DNA of 64,000 bases, taken from assembly GCA_018831195.1 (NCBI GenBank), contig JAHJDP010000023.1, forward strand, positions 186,001 through 250,000, written 5' to 3'. Shown here in pieces: positions 1-11,200 of the stretch. The notes beneath the pieces were generated by a model. The model did no database searches, was not told the origin of the DNA, and saw only the letters and a list, made by a program, of their open reading frames with translations. A program made the position numbers and the translations under genes. Source of the DNA: Candidatus Eisenbacteria bacterium (lineage in GTDB: Bacteria; Eisenbacteria; RBG-16-71-46; CAIMUX01; JAHJDP01). Each line of letters opens with the position of its first letter. The first letter of the stretch is position 1.

Positions 1-3000
1 AGGTAGGTATTGCCGTTGCTGTACACGTGGCCTAGGGCTGGAGTGGAAAGAGGACAACCCGGACAACCAACATAATGAGGATCCCAAAGACTATCCGGAC
101 CAGCCGGACAACCGGTAGTATCGGAATCCCAGGCATATACGTAACCGGAAGGAAGCGGCTGAATGATATCAAGCTCACCATCCTCATTGAGATCAGCCAC
201 TCCAACTCCTGCATAATTGCCCCAATTATAAGTATCCCCTTGAGGAGCATCGGCAAAGAGACCATTTGTATTGTTGCACCAGTAGGTCTCTCCGTCCTCC
301 CGGAAGACAAATAGGCTACCGCCGTCGCACCCATTGAGAATGATCTCCAAATTGTCGTCGTCGTCCAGATCGGCCAGTGTTGGAGTCGATCGCGCATGGA
401 CTCTGGCAGACCAGAGCCGATCCCCATCGGAGTCAATGACCAAGAGGGAGTCATCACCGAAACATCCTACAATTTCGTCTTTGCCATCATGATCAATGTC
501 ACCGGCGGCTAGATCTCCGTGAAACTCAAAGTTGGGTTGATCAAACTCGCTGTCATCTGGAATCGGGTCATACAGCGTTCCATCGCCCCCATAAGCCGGC
601 GTCCCGTTTAGATTCCAAGCAGATATCACACGCCCGCCGACGATGATCTCCAATGAGGATTCACGATCAATGTCAGCGAGTACGACTGACGTGACGCACC
701 CTTTGGGGACGCGAATCGGCCAGCCTGACCTGTCTTGGAGAGTGGTCAGTTCAGAACCCGCCCAGGTTATCGGCCCCTCATACAGACCATTGGTTACGGC
801 CGAGACACCGTAGGTGTAGGAAAGGGGATTACCCGCCCCGTCCTTGTATTCAAGGTCATTCAATTGAAGCACAAAGGTATCGATGAGAAGCTCACCGGTG
901 ACACGCCGCACGACGGTCGCAGAATCGCGATAGACATAATAACCTAGAATATTGCCTTCACCAGGAGCTTCATCCCACCTAACCCTCAAGCCGCCATTCA
1001 TCGGCTCGACATCTATATCCGGAACTTCGACCCAGTAGTCGTTCAGAGGCCAGGGATCCAGATTTTCCCAAACACCCAGCGTGTCCATATCCCCATCAAC
1101 TTCACGAGCAGCTGTCAGAGAAGTGATTCTGAATGTACGTTCATCATCACAGAAGAGAAATTCGCCGTGGGTCCAATCTTCCTCGCCTGCTTCCAAATCC
1201 AGCCACAGTGTATCCTTGTAAACTGAGATATTTGCACCGGTGGCCTCGAGGGTCAGAAGAAGATCACCTGTTGCGGCATCCCCGCGATTCCACACCCTGG
1301 GCCGCGCGCCAAATTCCTCAGCAGTATAGCCACAGTCCCATAGACCGTCGAGGCTGTCGATTTCGACGCAATTCAAGACCAGGTCGGGAGTATGGATTGT
1401 CGTGTAGAAATCACTGAATGTGGGATCCGTATTGCTGCCTGGAGGATTTGATTGAACACTCATATTTAGACGCCAATCGGTAGGCATCCCCGGCTTTATT
1501 CGGAACTGGAATTCGACACTTGTCGTATCAATCCCATCGATAAACGAGACGGTGTCATAGGCGGCCGAGTCCGCGGTGACTTCGATCCAATTCTGCGCCT
1601 GGGCATTAAAAAGCAGCGTGTCGTCGGTTGCATCACCAACGAAGTCGAATTCCAGCACGTCAAGCGATCCCCAAGTTGTCAGTGACACCTCGTCGCTGCC
1701 GTCTATGCCTTCATAGACCACATCTATACCCCCCTCGGTTATGAACACCCCGGAGAAGGAATCGCCGATATCCGGCGTGTCATAATGAGCAACAACGTTG
1801 TAGGTGAAGGTCGTATCCCGCCAGATGTAAATGGCGCCGGTGTTGTTCATGTAATTCGGTTCCAATTCAGGCCGGAATGCATATTCATTCATGATAAGGG
1901 AGAAAGTGTCGAGCTCCGCGGGGGGATTGTATTTATCCTTGCCAATAAAGATGAGGTCGGGATTGTATTCGGAATTAATCAACATTGAAGTCTTTATCCT
2001 GGGGCTAATCCCCAGGAGCGCCTTGCCGGCCGAACTTGTTGAAAGGGTAGGGTTATGGAGGTACACCGTAAGGTCCACTAGATCGCCGGGCTCAAGAAAA
2101 TCCGCCTTGGTACTTGAATCGGGCAAGTCCGAGAATTCGTGAGAGTCGTAAATGAGCGGGATAGCGAGAACTTGCGGATGATTTCCAGGCATGCCGATTT
2201 CTGGAAGTATTTGAATCATCTTGGGGATGACGTTGGGTGCAGACGCCCAGATCGTGAGGGTGTCGCTGATATCCAGCAATTGCAGGGCAGGAAATATCGC
2301 TTCACCATTTTCATCTGTCCGGCCAATGACATAGAGATCATTCTTACTCAGGCAGACACGGGCATTCTCGACTGGCGTCGCGCCGATCTTGACAATTATC
2401 GTGTCCGGCACTGTTGAAGGGTGGCTGGGAAAAGTCTCCATGGATGAGGTTAGAGTCAGCGTATCGGGAACCGCACTCCAGGCAAGCATACTGGGATCTC
2501 CAAAGAGATGGCAAAGAAGACGGGAATATCGGTTGAATGAAGTTGGACTATCATTGTCTAAATGAGCATTGTAGAGGCTGACCCCCGTGGGAAGAGAATG
2601 CGCCAGGATATAATCGAAGTACTGCAGCGCGGTAGCGGGTTGATTTTCGCTGTCTTCCCTCCATCCTGTTAGCGACGAGCCTCCCCACATAGAGACAGCT
2701 CCGCCGTCGGGATCTCGGACCAAGGTTTCCACCACGGAATCCTCATCCAGACGGGCAACGCTACAACCACGCGAGGCGCCAACGAAATATGAGGGCCCAT
2801 TACTCATAGTCGATAGCAACTCGCGAGTTGGGCCAATGAAAATATTACTGGTTTTGTAATCATCGAAACAGACGTCGATCCAGGATAAACAGCCGTTCTC
2901 CGTGCAACCTGCACCGACATTTTGTAGGCAATCGTCTATCAGAGGTTTTGTTAAAGCACCATTTGATGGACCACCCAATCCATGCGCTCCTGAGTGTTCC

Positions 3001-4658
3001 ATGTGAAAGAATATTGCTGCATTCGCATTCAAATAATCTCTGACATTGGCCGCTGTGAATCCAGGCTCCGAAGGGTATGTGTCGAATGCGTCCTTAATGT
3101 CCTTATAACATTCCAGAGATGTGCCGCCGCAGCTTGCCGTAGTGCCGAGATCAGGATAGAGCTGCACAGTAGAAAAGGAAGGGCTCACTTCATCCAAGAT
3201 ATTTCTCTTTATTGCCTCAGCTTGACGAATCCCGCTGTGCCACCACTTATAACTATCATCAGTTGCTAAGTCCCAAGCACTATAGTTCGTAAGTCCCGCT
3301 GCAAGCACCGCTTTTGTGTAAAAGCTATCTGGAGGTGTGTCCAGGCCTAAGCCCGGAACTCGCTCATAGGTCTGGAGCTTCTCGATGATTGCAGTAGCTT
3401 CTAGGGAATCTCTGGCAGGAATCCGTCCAATCCAGAGCTCAGGATAAACATCAACCGCATAGGTCCAACTGTAGAAACCGTTATTGTCTTGATCCCAATC
3501 CGAGTCTAGACCCGCATAGTACCAATCGCTCGAGGGATCTTGACCATCTTCTCCGGCATAGGGCATCTCATACAGAGATGTTCTTGAAGGAACGACCTCT
3601 ACATCTCCCCCGAGAATTACAAAATCGGTTCCCCAGAGTGAATAGGCTTCCTTGAGAAACTCACGGATTCGTTCGGGATCATCTCCTCCTGAATAATTCT
3701 CTCGAATCCAACTGAGTGACCTCACAACTGTCGGGATCCCTGTTACAGTCCGCCAATCCGCCCAGACCTGAAAAGCTCTGGTCATGTCACCATCAAATGA
3801 CGTTCCATCTGTCCATGTATTCTCGGTCAGGATGACCATATCTACGGGAGAGCCCTGCAATGAGGGTTTCTCCGTCGGATCGAAACCGGCAGCGGCCGCA
3901 GTCTCTGCAACTGCTGCATGGAAGTTTGGCTCCTCGGAGCCAAGGTCAGGATAAAATCCTTCAAACTCCTCGGAATTCAATACGTTTTCACGGGCCCAAT
4001 CAACCTCCCATCGGCCGCGTGAGAAACGGCGCTCGGGGCGGAGTCTTGGGGGAGCGCCTTCATCATCCGAAATAGAGGTCAGATTTACGGCGACCTCGAG
4101 GGTTTGATAAAGATATAGCTCGCCGTTGTTCGCCCGCCATTCAAGAGGGAAGGCGGCGAAGGAGGCCAGGGAGAGTTCCCGATATCCCTCGTTGGTGCCG
4201 AGGATTTCAAAACGCGGCGGGAATGATCCACCCGGGCCGTAGTAGGTCGGACTCGGTTCCCATCCCTCATTCTCTTCAGTCGAAGGAACCGGCCGGGGTA
4301 AGATGTCATCCGCAATGAGAATGGGATCGCGCGGCAAAACCGTGAGCGAGGTTACGCGCATGCGGGAGGGTAATAAAATTGTCTTGTTGAGAACGGGCAA
4401 CATCGGGCAGCCGTCCCAATCGGGATCTCTGAATGAGGGGAGTCCTTCATAGGTCACAGCGCTGTAGTCAGAATCGGCGAGGTGTTGAATGTGCACTTTG
4501 GAAGAATCCATCTCGAAGGAGAAGGTGAGCAATGCTGGTTGGTTTCCGGGTGAGATCCTTCCGGCAGACAGATGGGTGCTGCCTGCAAAGAGGCAGAACA
4601 AAAGTAATATTCCGAGCATTGAATACCAGGCAAGCCGATTCATCCAAGTCGCGGCCAT
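1..4658 (-). CDS. Secreted C25 (gingipain-type) peptidase with FG-GAP/VCBS C-terminal repeats, 3' end beyond window
   Basis: The reading frame stays open from the ATG at 4658 to base 1, over 1552 codons, so the C-terminus lies outside the window. The start is set by GGGAGGTG just upstream. Residues 1-30 form a signal peptide. A propeptide-like region follows, then a C25-type caspase-fold domain at about 270-715. This contains a His cluster around residues 552-558 (HMEHSGAHG) and a Cys at about 632 in VGASRGCSVA, followed by a GAVSMWGGSS strand; these match the order of the gingipain His-Cys dyad. After it come Ig/CARDB-like regions, an FnIII-like segment near 1210-1300 (VRWDEAPGEGNILGYYVY) and repeated VCBS/FG-GAP units from about 1323 (LADIDRESSLEIIVGG, AAGDIDHDGKDEIVG). 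The protein probably degrades extracellular protein or processes other secreted proteins. Exactly which His is catalytic is uncertain. Confidence 0.85.
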   Translation of the reverse strand, partial: MAATWMNRLAWYSMLGILLLFCLFAGSTHLSAGRISPGNQPALLTFSFEMDSSKVHIQHLADSDYSAVTYEGLPSFRDPDWDGCPMLPVLNKTILLPSRMRVTSLTVLPRDPILIADDILPRPVPSTEENEGWEPSPTYYGPGGSFPPRFEILGTNEGYRELSLASFAAFPLEWRANNGELYLYQTLEVAVNLTSISDDEGAPPRLRPERRFSRGRWEVDWARENVLNSEEFEGFYPDLGSEEPNFHAAVAETAAAAGFDPTEKPSLQGSPVDMVILTENTWTDGTSFDGDMTRAFQVWADWRTVTGIPTVVRSLSWIRENYSGGDDPERIREFLKEAYSLWGTDFVILGGDVEVVPSRTSLYEMPYAGEDGQDPSSDWYYAGLDSDWDQDNNGFYSWTYAVDVYPELWIGRIPARDSLEATAIIEKLQTYERVPGLGLDTPPDSFYTKAVLAAGLTNYSAWDLATDDSYKWWHSGIRQAEAIKRNILDEVSPSFSTVQLYPDLGTTASCGGTSLECYKDIKDAFDTYPSEPGFTAANVRDYLNANAAIFFHMEHSGAHGLGGPSNGALTKPLIDDCLQNVGAGCTENGCLSWIDVCFDDYKTSNIFIGPTRELLSTMSNGPSYFVGASRGCSVARLDEDSVVETLVRDPDGGAVSMWGGSSLTGWREDSENQPATALQYFDYILAHSLPTGVSLYNAHLDNDSPTSFNRYSRLLCHLFGDPSMLAWSAVPDTLTLTSSMETFPSHPSTVPDTIIVKIGATPVENARVCLSKNDLYVIGRTDENGEAIFPALQLLDISDTLTIWASAPNVIPKMIQILPEIGMPGNHPQVLAIPLIYDSHEFSDLPDSSTKADFLEPGDLVDLTVYLHNPTLSTSSAGKALLGISPRIKTSMLINSEYNPDLIFIGKDKYNPPAELDTFSLIMNEYAFRPELEPNYMNNTGAIYIWRDTTFTYNVVAHYDTPDIGDSFSGVFITEGGIDVVYEGIDGSDEVSLTTWGSLDVLEFDFVGDATDDTLLFNAQAQNWIEVTADSAAYDTVSFIDGIDTTSVEFQFRIKPGMPTDWRLNMSVQSNPPGSNTDPTFSDFYTTIHTPDLVLNCVEIDSLDGLWDCGYTAEEFGARPRVWNRGDAATGDLLLTLEATGANISVYKDTLWLDLEAGEEDWTHGEFLFCDDERTFRITSLTAAREVDGDMDTLGVWENLDPWPLNDYWVEVPDIDVEPMNGGLRVRWDEAPGEGNILGYYVYRDSATVVRRVTGELLIDTFVLQLNDLEYKDGAGNPLSYTYGVSAVTNGLYEGPITWAGSELTTLQDRSGWPIRVPKGCVTSVVLADIDRESSLEIIVGGRVISAWNLNGTPAYGGDGTLYDPIPDDSEFDQPNFEFHGDLAAGDIDHDGKDEIVGCFGDDSLLVIDSDGDRLWSARVHARSTPTLADLDDDDNLEIILNGCDGGSLFVFREDGETYWCNNTNGLFADAPQGDTYNWGNYAGVGVADLNEDGELDIIQPLPSGYVYAWDSDTTGCPAGPDSLWDPHYVGCPGCPLSTPALGHVYSNGNTY

Positions 4659-5193
4659 TTTCACCTCCCATATTCAAGACATGCGGTCCCTCGGATGGCC
4701 CATCCGGACCAATCCTGTCTCACATTCGTGGTTTGTAGCTGACCGAAAGTACCTGGCTCGGGTATGAGAAGACGAGGGTTTGGCAAGAAAGGCTGGCAGA
4801 GGTTGGTTCTTCAGAAGGAAGATGCCGGAAAGGCGGGCTAGAGCGCCCCCCCCCCCCCCGCGTGGGCTGGAGGGCTTGATCAATGCAAAGGACATCCAAT
4901 TCGCCAGAAAGGAGGCGGCACAGAAAGCAGATCTCTGACTCAAGACCATTAGCATAATTTGCCCAACAAATAGATAATACTCATCCCAAGCCGATTGCAG
5001 AACAGTCAGTTACAAGCATGACTATAATATCAGAATGTGACTTACAGGTCAAGATGCGGTTTCCAAAAATGTGACGTGAATGATTTTGTTACTCAAGACG
5101 GTCGGATAAATTGGGCGCAAAAGGCCCATCGCGCATGTCACTTATAAATTCGACAATGCAGAATCCCCGTCGCCGACACGAACCGACAGCGGT
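4659..5193. other. Intergenic region with a 14-C homopolymer
   Basis: This 535-bp gap lies between two minus-strand genes for secreted proteins. It holds a run of 14 consecutive C at 4846-4859, about 190 bp upstream of the C25 peptidase start. A short inverted repeat, GAACCG-ACAG-CGGTTC (5180-5195), overlaps the stop codon of the GH57 gene and is at most a weak terminator. The part from about 4950 to 5110 is AT-rich and probably carries the peptidase promoter, but I see no clear consensus. No convincing gene was found. Confidence 0.6.
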
Positions 5194-8031
5194 TCATCGC
5201 ATCAAGACGCACCGCGCCGATACCGACCCTGTCTCGCCGCTCGCCTTGATCCAATAGATACCGTTGGGACAAGCCGTCCCATCTGATTTCCGGCCATTCC
5301 ATGAAAGATCCCGTGATCCCGTTGCGGCCGGTCCATCATAGATCTGCGCGACACGCTGTCCGGCAATATTGAAAATATCGATTTGTACATTCTGTGCTTG
5401 TGGGAGCTCAAGACGTAGAGTGAGGTGCGAACTGAACGGTGTCGGATGCGGGGAGAGACTTAGACCGTTAAAGAGTTGTTGCGCCGGATCATCCACCTCG
5501 CTCGCCGGCGCCAATTCACAATATTCCACCCCTTCCACATTTCCATTGCCGTTCCCGGCCGGCGCCTGGGCGATCAGAGCTCCGCCGTCTTGTGTTTCAT
5601 AACCCAAGGCCGCGAGCCAGAAAGTCTCGGGTATCCCGCCGGGATAGAGGGCGTCGAGATTCAATGTTCCCTCAAGCACCGCTCCCTGGGCGAGTCCGTA
5701 AGAGACGCCGCTTTGCACCGATTGCGCGGCGTCAAACCAGCCGATCCATCCATTGCCGTCCTCGGCGGCGAGGAAGTAATCCCATTCTCTCACCGAGCCG
5801 GACTTCGCCCAGGGAGCATTGACAACAGACGACGTGTCGGTCAGTACCATCAGAAAATGATCCAGATCGGCCGTCGCGCCGATCCCCTCCGTGGCGAGAT
5901 AAAGAATATTGTCTTCCCGGGCTCCCCACAGGGAGAGGCCGCCGCCGGAAGCCAGCAGCGCTACGCCGTCATCCAGCGATCCGTCCATGACGTAACCGCC
6001 TGAGGCGTCTTCGCCGACATAGACATGCTGGATTGGTGTGCGCTTGATATTCCCAAGGTTGTCTTCGGCTTCAACATAGTAATCGAGCAGCGTCTCGGCA
6101 TAGCCGGTGAGCTGGAGCCAATATTCATCAGCGATATAATCGGGCAACACGGTGAAATCGATCCCGGGAATGTCCCAGGGCTCGCCGATCGGGAAATCGC
6201 GATAGGTCATCGGAAGCGCCGTCCATGCGCCGGTCTCCGCGCCCCCCGCGAATGTTTCGTTGTCATGCGACTCAGGATCGTTCCAGCCGTCGAGATCCTC
6301 ACGGATCATCAGCTCGATCCTGGCGAGACCCGAGACATCATACGCAAAAGTCCAAATATGAAAGTCGGATGACATCGGCGCGCCGGCGCCGCCGGGATAT
6401 CCCCACAGCGCGCCCCCGCCGGATCCGCCGGGATTCCAAGGCAATCTCTGCGGCAACCAGATCGTCGGCGCCGTGCCGTCGGATCCGCCCGCGATGACCG
6501 CATCGGCTGCGGTGACGGCGTTGTTACAAGCCAGCGTCGCCTTGATCTCCATATCGATCGAACTGCCATAGTACATATAGCCGCTCTCGTAGCCGGCCAG
6601 CAGATGATGCCAGGCCCGCTCCGCATTATTGGCTCCCGTGGGATTCACAATCTTTTCCGGATCAACGCCGCCCAGGATCTGCTCGGCCGTCTCCACACGA
6701 TTCTGCGCCGCGGTGAGGACGGCCCAATTGCGTTCATCCTCGGCCCAGCCGCTGGGGATATCAAAGGCGCCGGACGGATCGACGAGGGGCCAATTCCAAT
6801 TGATATACTGCGGGCTGCCGAAATCGCCATCGGCATTAACCCATCCGCCGTCTTCAATGTGCACGATATCATCAGCCGGCACGGGGTGGTCTTGGAGATA
6901 CTGCGCCACGACCGTCGGTGTATAACCGGCCGAGGCGGCTTGGTGCGAAAACTGCGGTACGCTTTCGTAATAGTAGCTGTAACCTCCCGCCCAATGATTA
7001 TCACCGTCATGCGCGAAGAGCACGAGCATCGGTTGATTCGGATTGTTGCTCGACGCCATCGCGTCGATCGAACCCGTCCCGAACATCCCCGAGCCTTCCT
7101 CCCACCCCATAGCGTTCGCCGCCGGAATCACCACGATTTGTGAAACCTCCCCAGTCAGCGGATCCACCGCTTCGGCCTGATGCGGTGTGAACCCGAACGG
7201 ATAAGGCACCTTCAGCGTGACCCCGCGGGAAATATAATGACTTGTATAATCGTTCTGCGCCGGATTGATCTTATCGGCCGCATTGGGCGGATCGCAGTTG
7301 TCTTCATTGGCGGCGTAGGGGTAATTAGCGCAGGCGCGCGCGATATGGACATCCGGCACAATCACCCATTCCAAACCCGCCTCGACCAGGGCGGGGATCA
7401 ACCGTTCGCTGAAACACATCTCGGCGGGGAAGAATCCCTTCGAATAATCATTATCCCCCCAGGCCGTGTCGTAAATCGCCTTGGCGCAGGCCAGCTCTTT
7501 GCGCACCGCGTTTTCATCCATGAGGGCGTTGATGCCGTGGTGATGGCCGACGACCACCATATCCATCCGCCGCTTCCCGCCGGATGTCGTCCAGCCGCGC
7601 GCCTCGCGAAAATTCGCGGACCAGTTCGATGCGTAACGCCCGCCGTTCCATCCGGCATCGCCGAGGCTTTTTATATTTTCGATCAGGGCGCCGGCGAAGG
7701 AAACCTGTGCGCCGGCCTCGGGAAGATCGAGCATCGAATTCACCGCGTCGCGGGGCGACCATTGATAGGCGGCAACGCGGTCATCAACGTTAAAGATTGA
7801 GAAAACATCACTCTCGCTATGCCCGAGGGCGATCGTTTCATAGGCCGTCTCATAACGGCCGGGCGTCCAGGTGCTGTTATCGGGCCAGTAAATCGGCTGA
7901 TGCATGTGCCAAAGATAACTCGTGTGAACGCCGGTCGACGCGGCGGAGCCGTCTATAAATCCGCTCAGGAGGCCGCAGAGAGCGCTGATGAGAAGGGTGA
8001 CAATGAGAAGGGTCCCGCGGCTTCGAATCAT
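5194..8031 (-). CDS. Secreted GH57 family glycoside hydrolase with C-terminal sorting domain
   Basis: A 945-residue protein with an N-terminal signal segment (residues 1-30). The GH57 catalytic barrel starts at about 36 with SYLWHMHQPIYW, the diagnostic HQP motif at 44-46. FFPAEMCFSERL follows (E204 the likely nucleophile region), and LFAHDGDNHWAGG at 339-350 holds the candidate acid Asp. Members of the family hydrolyse or rearrange alpha-glucans (alpha-amylase, amylopullulanase, branching enzyme); the exact activity cannot be told here. Residues ~550-850 hold Ig-like and CBM/DOMON-like modules. The last ~85 residues are a FlgD/T9SS-type sorting module (FNIAGQRV, LSWNGRKSDGT, GIYWIKA, CVLMR at the end). 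The start is preceded by GGAGGAATA. It is transcribed divergently from a second GH57-like secreted protein. Confidence 0.88.
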   Translation of the reverse strand: MIRSRGTLLIVTLLISALCGLLSGFIDGSAASTGVHTSYLWHMHQPIYWPDNSTWTPGRYETAYETIALGHSESDVFSIFNVDDRVAAYQWSPRDAVNSMLDLPEAGAQVSFAGALIENIKSLGDAGWNGGRYASNWSANFREARGWTTSGGKRRMDMVVVGHHHGINALMDENAVRKELACAKAIYDTAWGDNDYSKGFFPAEMCFSERLIPALVEAGLEWVIVPDVHIARACANYPYAANEDNCDPPNAADKINPAQNDYTSHYISRGVTLKVPYPFGFTPHQAEAVDPLTGEVSQIVVIPAANAMGWEEGSGMFGTGSIDAMASSNNPNQPMLVLFAHDGDNHWAGGYSYYYESVPQFSHQAASAGYTPTVVAQYLQDHPVPADDIVHIEDGGWVNADGDFGSPQYINWNWPLVDPSGAFDIPSGWAEDERNWAVLTAAQNRVETAEQILGGVDPEKIVNPTGANNAERAWHHLLAGYESGYMYYGSSIDMEIKATLACNNAVTAADAVIAGGSDGTAPTIWLPQRLPWNPGGSGGGALWGYPGGAGAPMSSDFHIWTFAYDVSGLARIELMIREDLDGWNDPESHDNETFAGGAETGAWTALPMTYRDFPIGEPWDIPGIDFTVLPDYIADEYWLQLTGYAETLLDYYVEAEDNLGNIKRTPIQHVYVGEDASGGYVMDGSLDDGVALLASGGGLSLWGAREDNILYLATEGIGATADLDHFLMVLTDTSSVVNAPWAKSGSVREWDYFLAAEDGNGWIGWFDAAQSVQSGVSYGLAQGAVLEGTLNLDALYPGGIPETFWLAALGYETQDGGALIAQAPAGNGNGNVEGVEYCELAPASEVDDPAQQLFNGLSLSPHPTPFSSHLTLRLELPQAQNVQIDIFNIAGQRVAQIYDGPAATGSRDLSWNGRKSDGTACPNGIYWIKASGETGSVSARCVLMR

Positions 8032-8245
8032 TATTCCTCCGGTGTGGTTCTTGGTTGCGACTTCTATTGTATCACTCTATGCGCCGGGGTTCCCCCACTA
8101 CTCACACCCCCCTCTCTCTGGTATAATTAGCGTGACGGGGTTTAATCTGGAAACTGCCGGACCCACACCCCAATCCTTTTGCATTACAACGAGTTAGCCG
8201 GATTCAATCCCGGGCGCATCCCCAGGATCCCAAGGAGGACCCTTC
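8032..8245. promoter_or_regulatory. Divergent promoter region between the two GH57-type genes
   Basis: The region separates two outward-reading genes, so it should hold both promoters. On the plus strand GTATAATTAG contains a perfect TATAAT at 8122-8127, about 120 bp before the plus-strand start, but the -35 box is not obvious. On the minus strand TACAAT (reverse complement of 8066-8071, within TGATACAAT) is a possible -10 for the 8031 gene. The elements are assigned by consensus only. Confidence 0.4.
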
Positions 8246-11200
8246 ATGACATCCGTCATCCGCCGTATCAGACACGTGGCACCGATCCTCGCACCGATCC
8301 TTCTGGCCATATTGGCCTCTTTTGCCGTCTTTGGAGGCCCGGCCGGCGCCGCGCCGCTGGACGCCACCGGCGATCTGGACTCCTACCGGTCCATCGATGT
8401 TAAAGCTCTCGATCCGGTCTTCGACGGCGCCGCCGAGGGGACCTCGGGTGACCTGATGGCTTTCTTCTACAATCAGGAGCAGGAATGGCTTCTCTTCCGG
8501 GTCGGGTTGTTCGAGATGATTCAGGAAGGGCGGAACCGTTTTGCCCAGGATCAAACCCGCGTTTATATTCTTCTCGATTATAGGGACGGCGGAACCCGTC
8601 TTCTCCCCGCAGGGGTGGCCGGTTCGGCGCCGATTTCCTGGGATGAGGCGCTCTGCCTCGATTATCTTGATTCCCAAGGGGCGCAACCCCGCGCACGCTA
8701 TTTCACGGCGGATGGAAGCGAAGCCGGATCGAGCCTCATCCGGAAAATCCACGCCACGCCTTCGCTTGGAACACTGGAAGCCTCCATTCACCTCCCGGCC
8801 GCTTTTATACAAGCGACCGACAGGATCGCCGGCGGGCGCTCCTATGCAGAGATCGCCGAAACCGACGCGACACCGGTCGACTTTTATATCTTCACGACCG
8901 ACGGCCGTGTTGTTCTCGATGATATCGAAACATCACAGGACACCCGCCTCACCGCTCACAATGTCGCCTTTGTACAACATGGCAACCAGGGCCTGACATG
9001 GAGCACGGTCTTCCGCGGGGAACGCGGGGAAACACCCGGTATGGAATGCGATCCAGCCAATCCGGATGACGGATTCGACGAGATCATGGCGGTGCATGAA
9101 TGTTACAGTATCCCCTGCAACTTCCATCTCGCCGCGACGCTGCAGACCTCGGCTGAATGGCATGATCCCTCCTTTAATGAGTGGCTCGTGAACGGCATTT
9201 CCGCCGGCTGGGCTGAGATGACTAGTTCGGCCTATGCCCAGCACATCATGCCTTTTGCGCAGAACAATATGAACGATTGGGCGGTCTATATTGAAAAGCA
9301 GATGACCGATTGGCGTTATGGAGTGGACACGAAGGTCGCTTGGGTGCCCGAGCGGGTTTGGCTGGAGAATCCTGATGTCGATGGAAACGGCATCGACGCC
9401 TCGTGCGGCGTCGTCGATCCGACGATATCCGACAACTGGCTTCCCAACGGCATCGAAGCGGTGATCCTTGATGATTATGTTCATTGCGGCTATTACAATA
9501 CCGCCTTCGACGACCGGCACATCTATACCCTTCCAAACGGCCTCAAGATCCTCCCCATCGACAACGATTTCGTCGGCAATGTGAATTGGAACTGGGGCCA
9601 GGCTTGGAATACAATCATCGGACTTTCCTCCGACGAGCTCTTGATCTATGGAAACGACTGGGAGATCGCCGCGGAGGTGAGCCAGGGCGCCGGGAATTCC
9701 GAGGGCTTGAACAATTACATTCATGTCATACAAAACTGCTCGACCTATAGCGCAACGGTCAGCACCTGGAAACTCTCCGACACCCTGAATGAGGGCGGCT
9801 TCTATTACGGCTCCAACCCCATCACCGTGCAAAACGGCACCTACGGCCTGCTGGGTGAATTCTGGGGATACGGCGGCGGCTGCAACAGCTGGTATATTGA
9901 TTGGGCAAGTTATACAGGCCAGGAAAACTCGGATGGCCACTCCCCCAAGTGGAATTACGGCGCGATTTGGAACAACACGCTGACAAAGCTGATGTCCAGC
10001 CCGTCCAACGATCTCTCAGAATCGGGCTGGTATACCTTTATGTCCATGATGCATGAGACCGGGTGGCATGATGACGGATATGTCTCCGGCTGGATCCATC
10101 ATTACTCAAATCACATAAAGAACGCCAATGCCTATGCTGAAGCATCCCGCTGGGCCGATGGGCAGTATGTCAATCCCACCGGCGCCTATCTTTCCGACTT
10201 CGATGAGGACGGCATCGAAGAGCTCGTGATCTATAACGAGCGGATCATGGCCGTTTTTGAGTCGATCGGCGGGAAGGCGAACTATATTTTTGCGAAGGGA
10301 TCCGGCTACGGGTACTCCGTCGGCAGCAACTGTCCCGTCTATTGGGTCGACACCAACGGCGACTATAACGAAACGAATCATGTGGCGCCCCTGTCCGACG
10401 TCAGCATCGGCGGCATGGATCGCGAAAACGATCTCTACGGCTTCGAGGTTGTGCAAGCGAGCGGGGATACGGTACAGATCCGCCTGGTTCACCCCGCCGT
10501 ACAGAAAACGATCACGGTCGTCAGCGGACAGCCTTATCTCCGCGTTACATACCGGACCGGCGGCGCGGATGCTTATGTTAAATCCGCCTGGACACCCGAT
10601 CTGGTCGATCTGCTCTGGAATGCTGATCTCGATCGCGTTTGGGATAACGGCGGCCGCTATTTCGGGCAGCAGAATCCCAACACCAATGCGACGGCGGCGA
10701 TCATCACCGGCACTGCAGGGGCGGACCATAATTTCCAATTCAGCGCGACCCTGATGGAGGGGGATGAGATCCACGCGGAGGAATCTTTTGAGGTTCTGAT
10801 CTACGCAGGGTACGCGACCACGGTCGACGGAAATGAAGAAGTTCCCGAGCTGGAAGCTCTGGCGGCGGTCTTTGCCGATGAGCTGGCGCCGCTCGCCGTA
10901 TCGGGAACCTATTACCCCGGCCCCGACCGGCTGGTCCTCATCTTCGATCAGGCTGTACAATATGACGCGATCGTCCTGACCGGCATCGGGATCGATGATG
11001 ACGACGACGGCATGCCGGATGTGGCCCTTTCCGCTTCCTGTACCGTCCTGTCGACGAGCGATTCGAAGCGAATTGAGATTGAATTAGATGAATCCACGGC
11101 GAACGCTCTTGAGACTCTTAACACCGAGACTCTAGAGCTCCTGCTCGACGCCGGCGCGGTTATGGATGGAGCGGGAAACGGGAATAGCGCCCTCGACAAC

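Noticed and set aside
4674-4955. Minus-strand ORF of 93 codons spanning the C-tract
   Set aside because: It depends on the homopolymer length for its frame, has poly-Gly from the C-run and no ribosome binding site.
7180-7800. 206-codon plus-strand ORF inside the GH57 gene at 5194-8031
   Set aside because: Antisense to the catalytic barrel with GH57 motifs; repetitive Arg/Gly/Ile composition typical of antisense frames.
8933-9940. 335-codon minus-strand ORF inside the GH57-like gene
   Set aside because: It is antisense to a clearly coding, motif-bearing plus-strand gene and has the composition of a GC-driven shadow frame.
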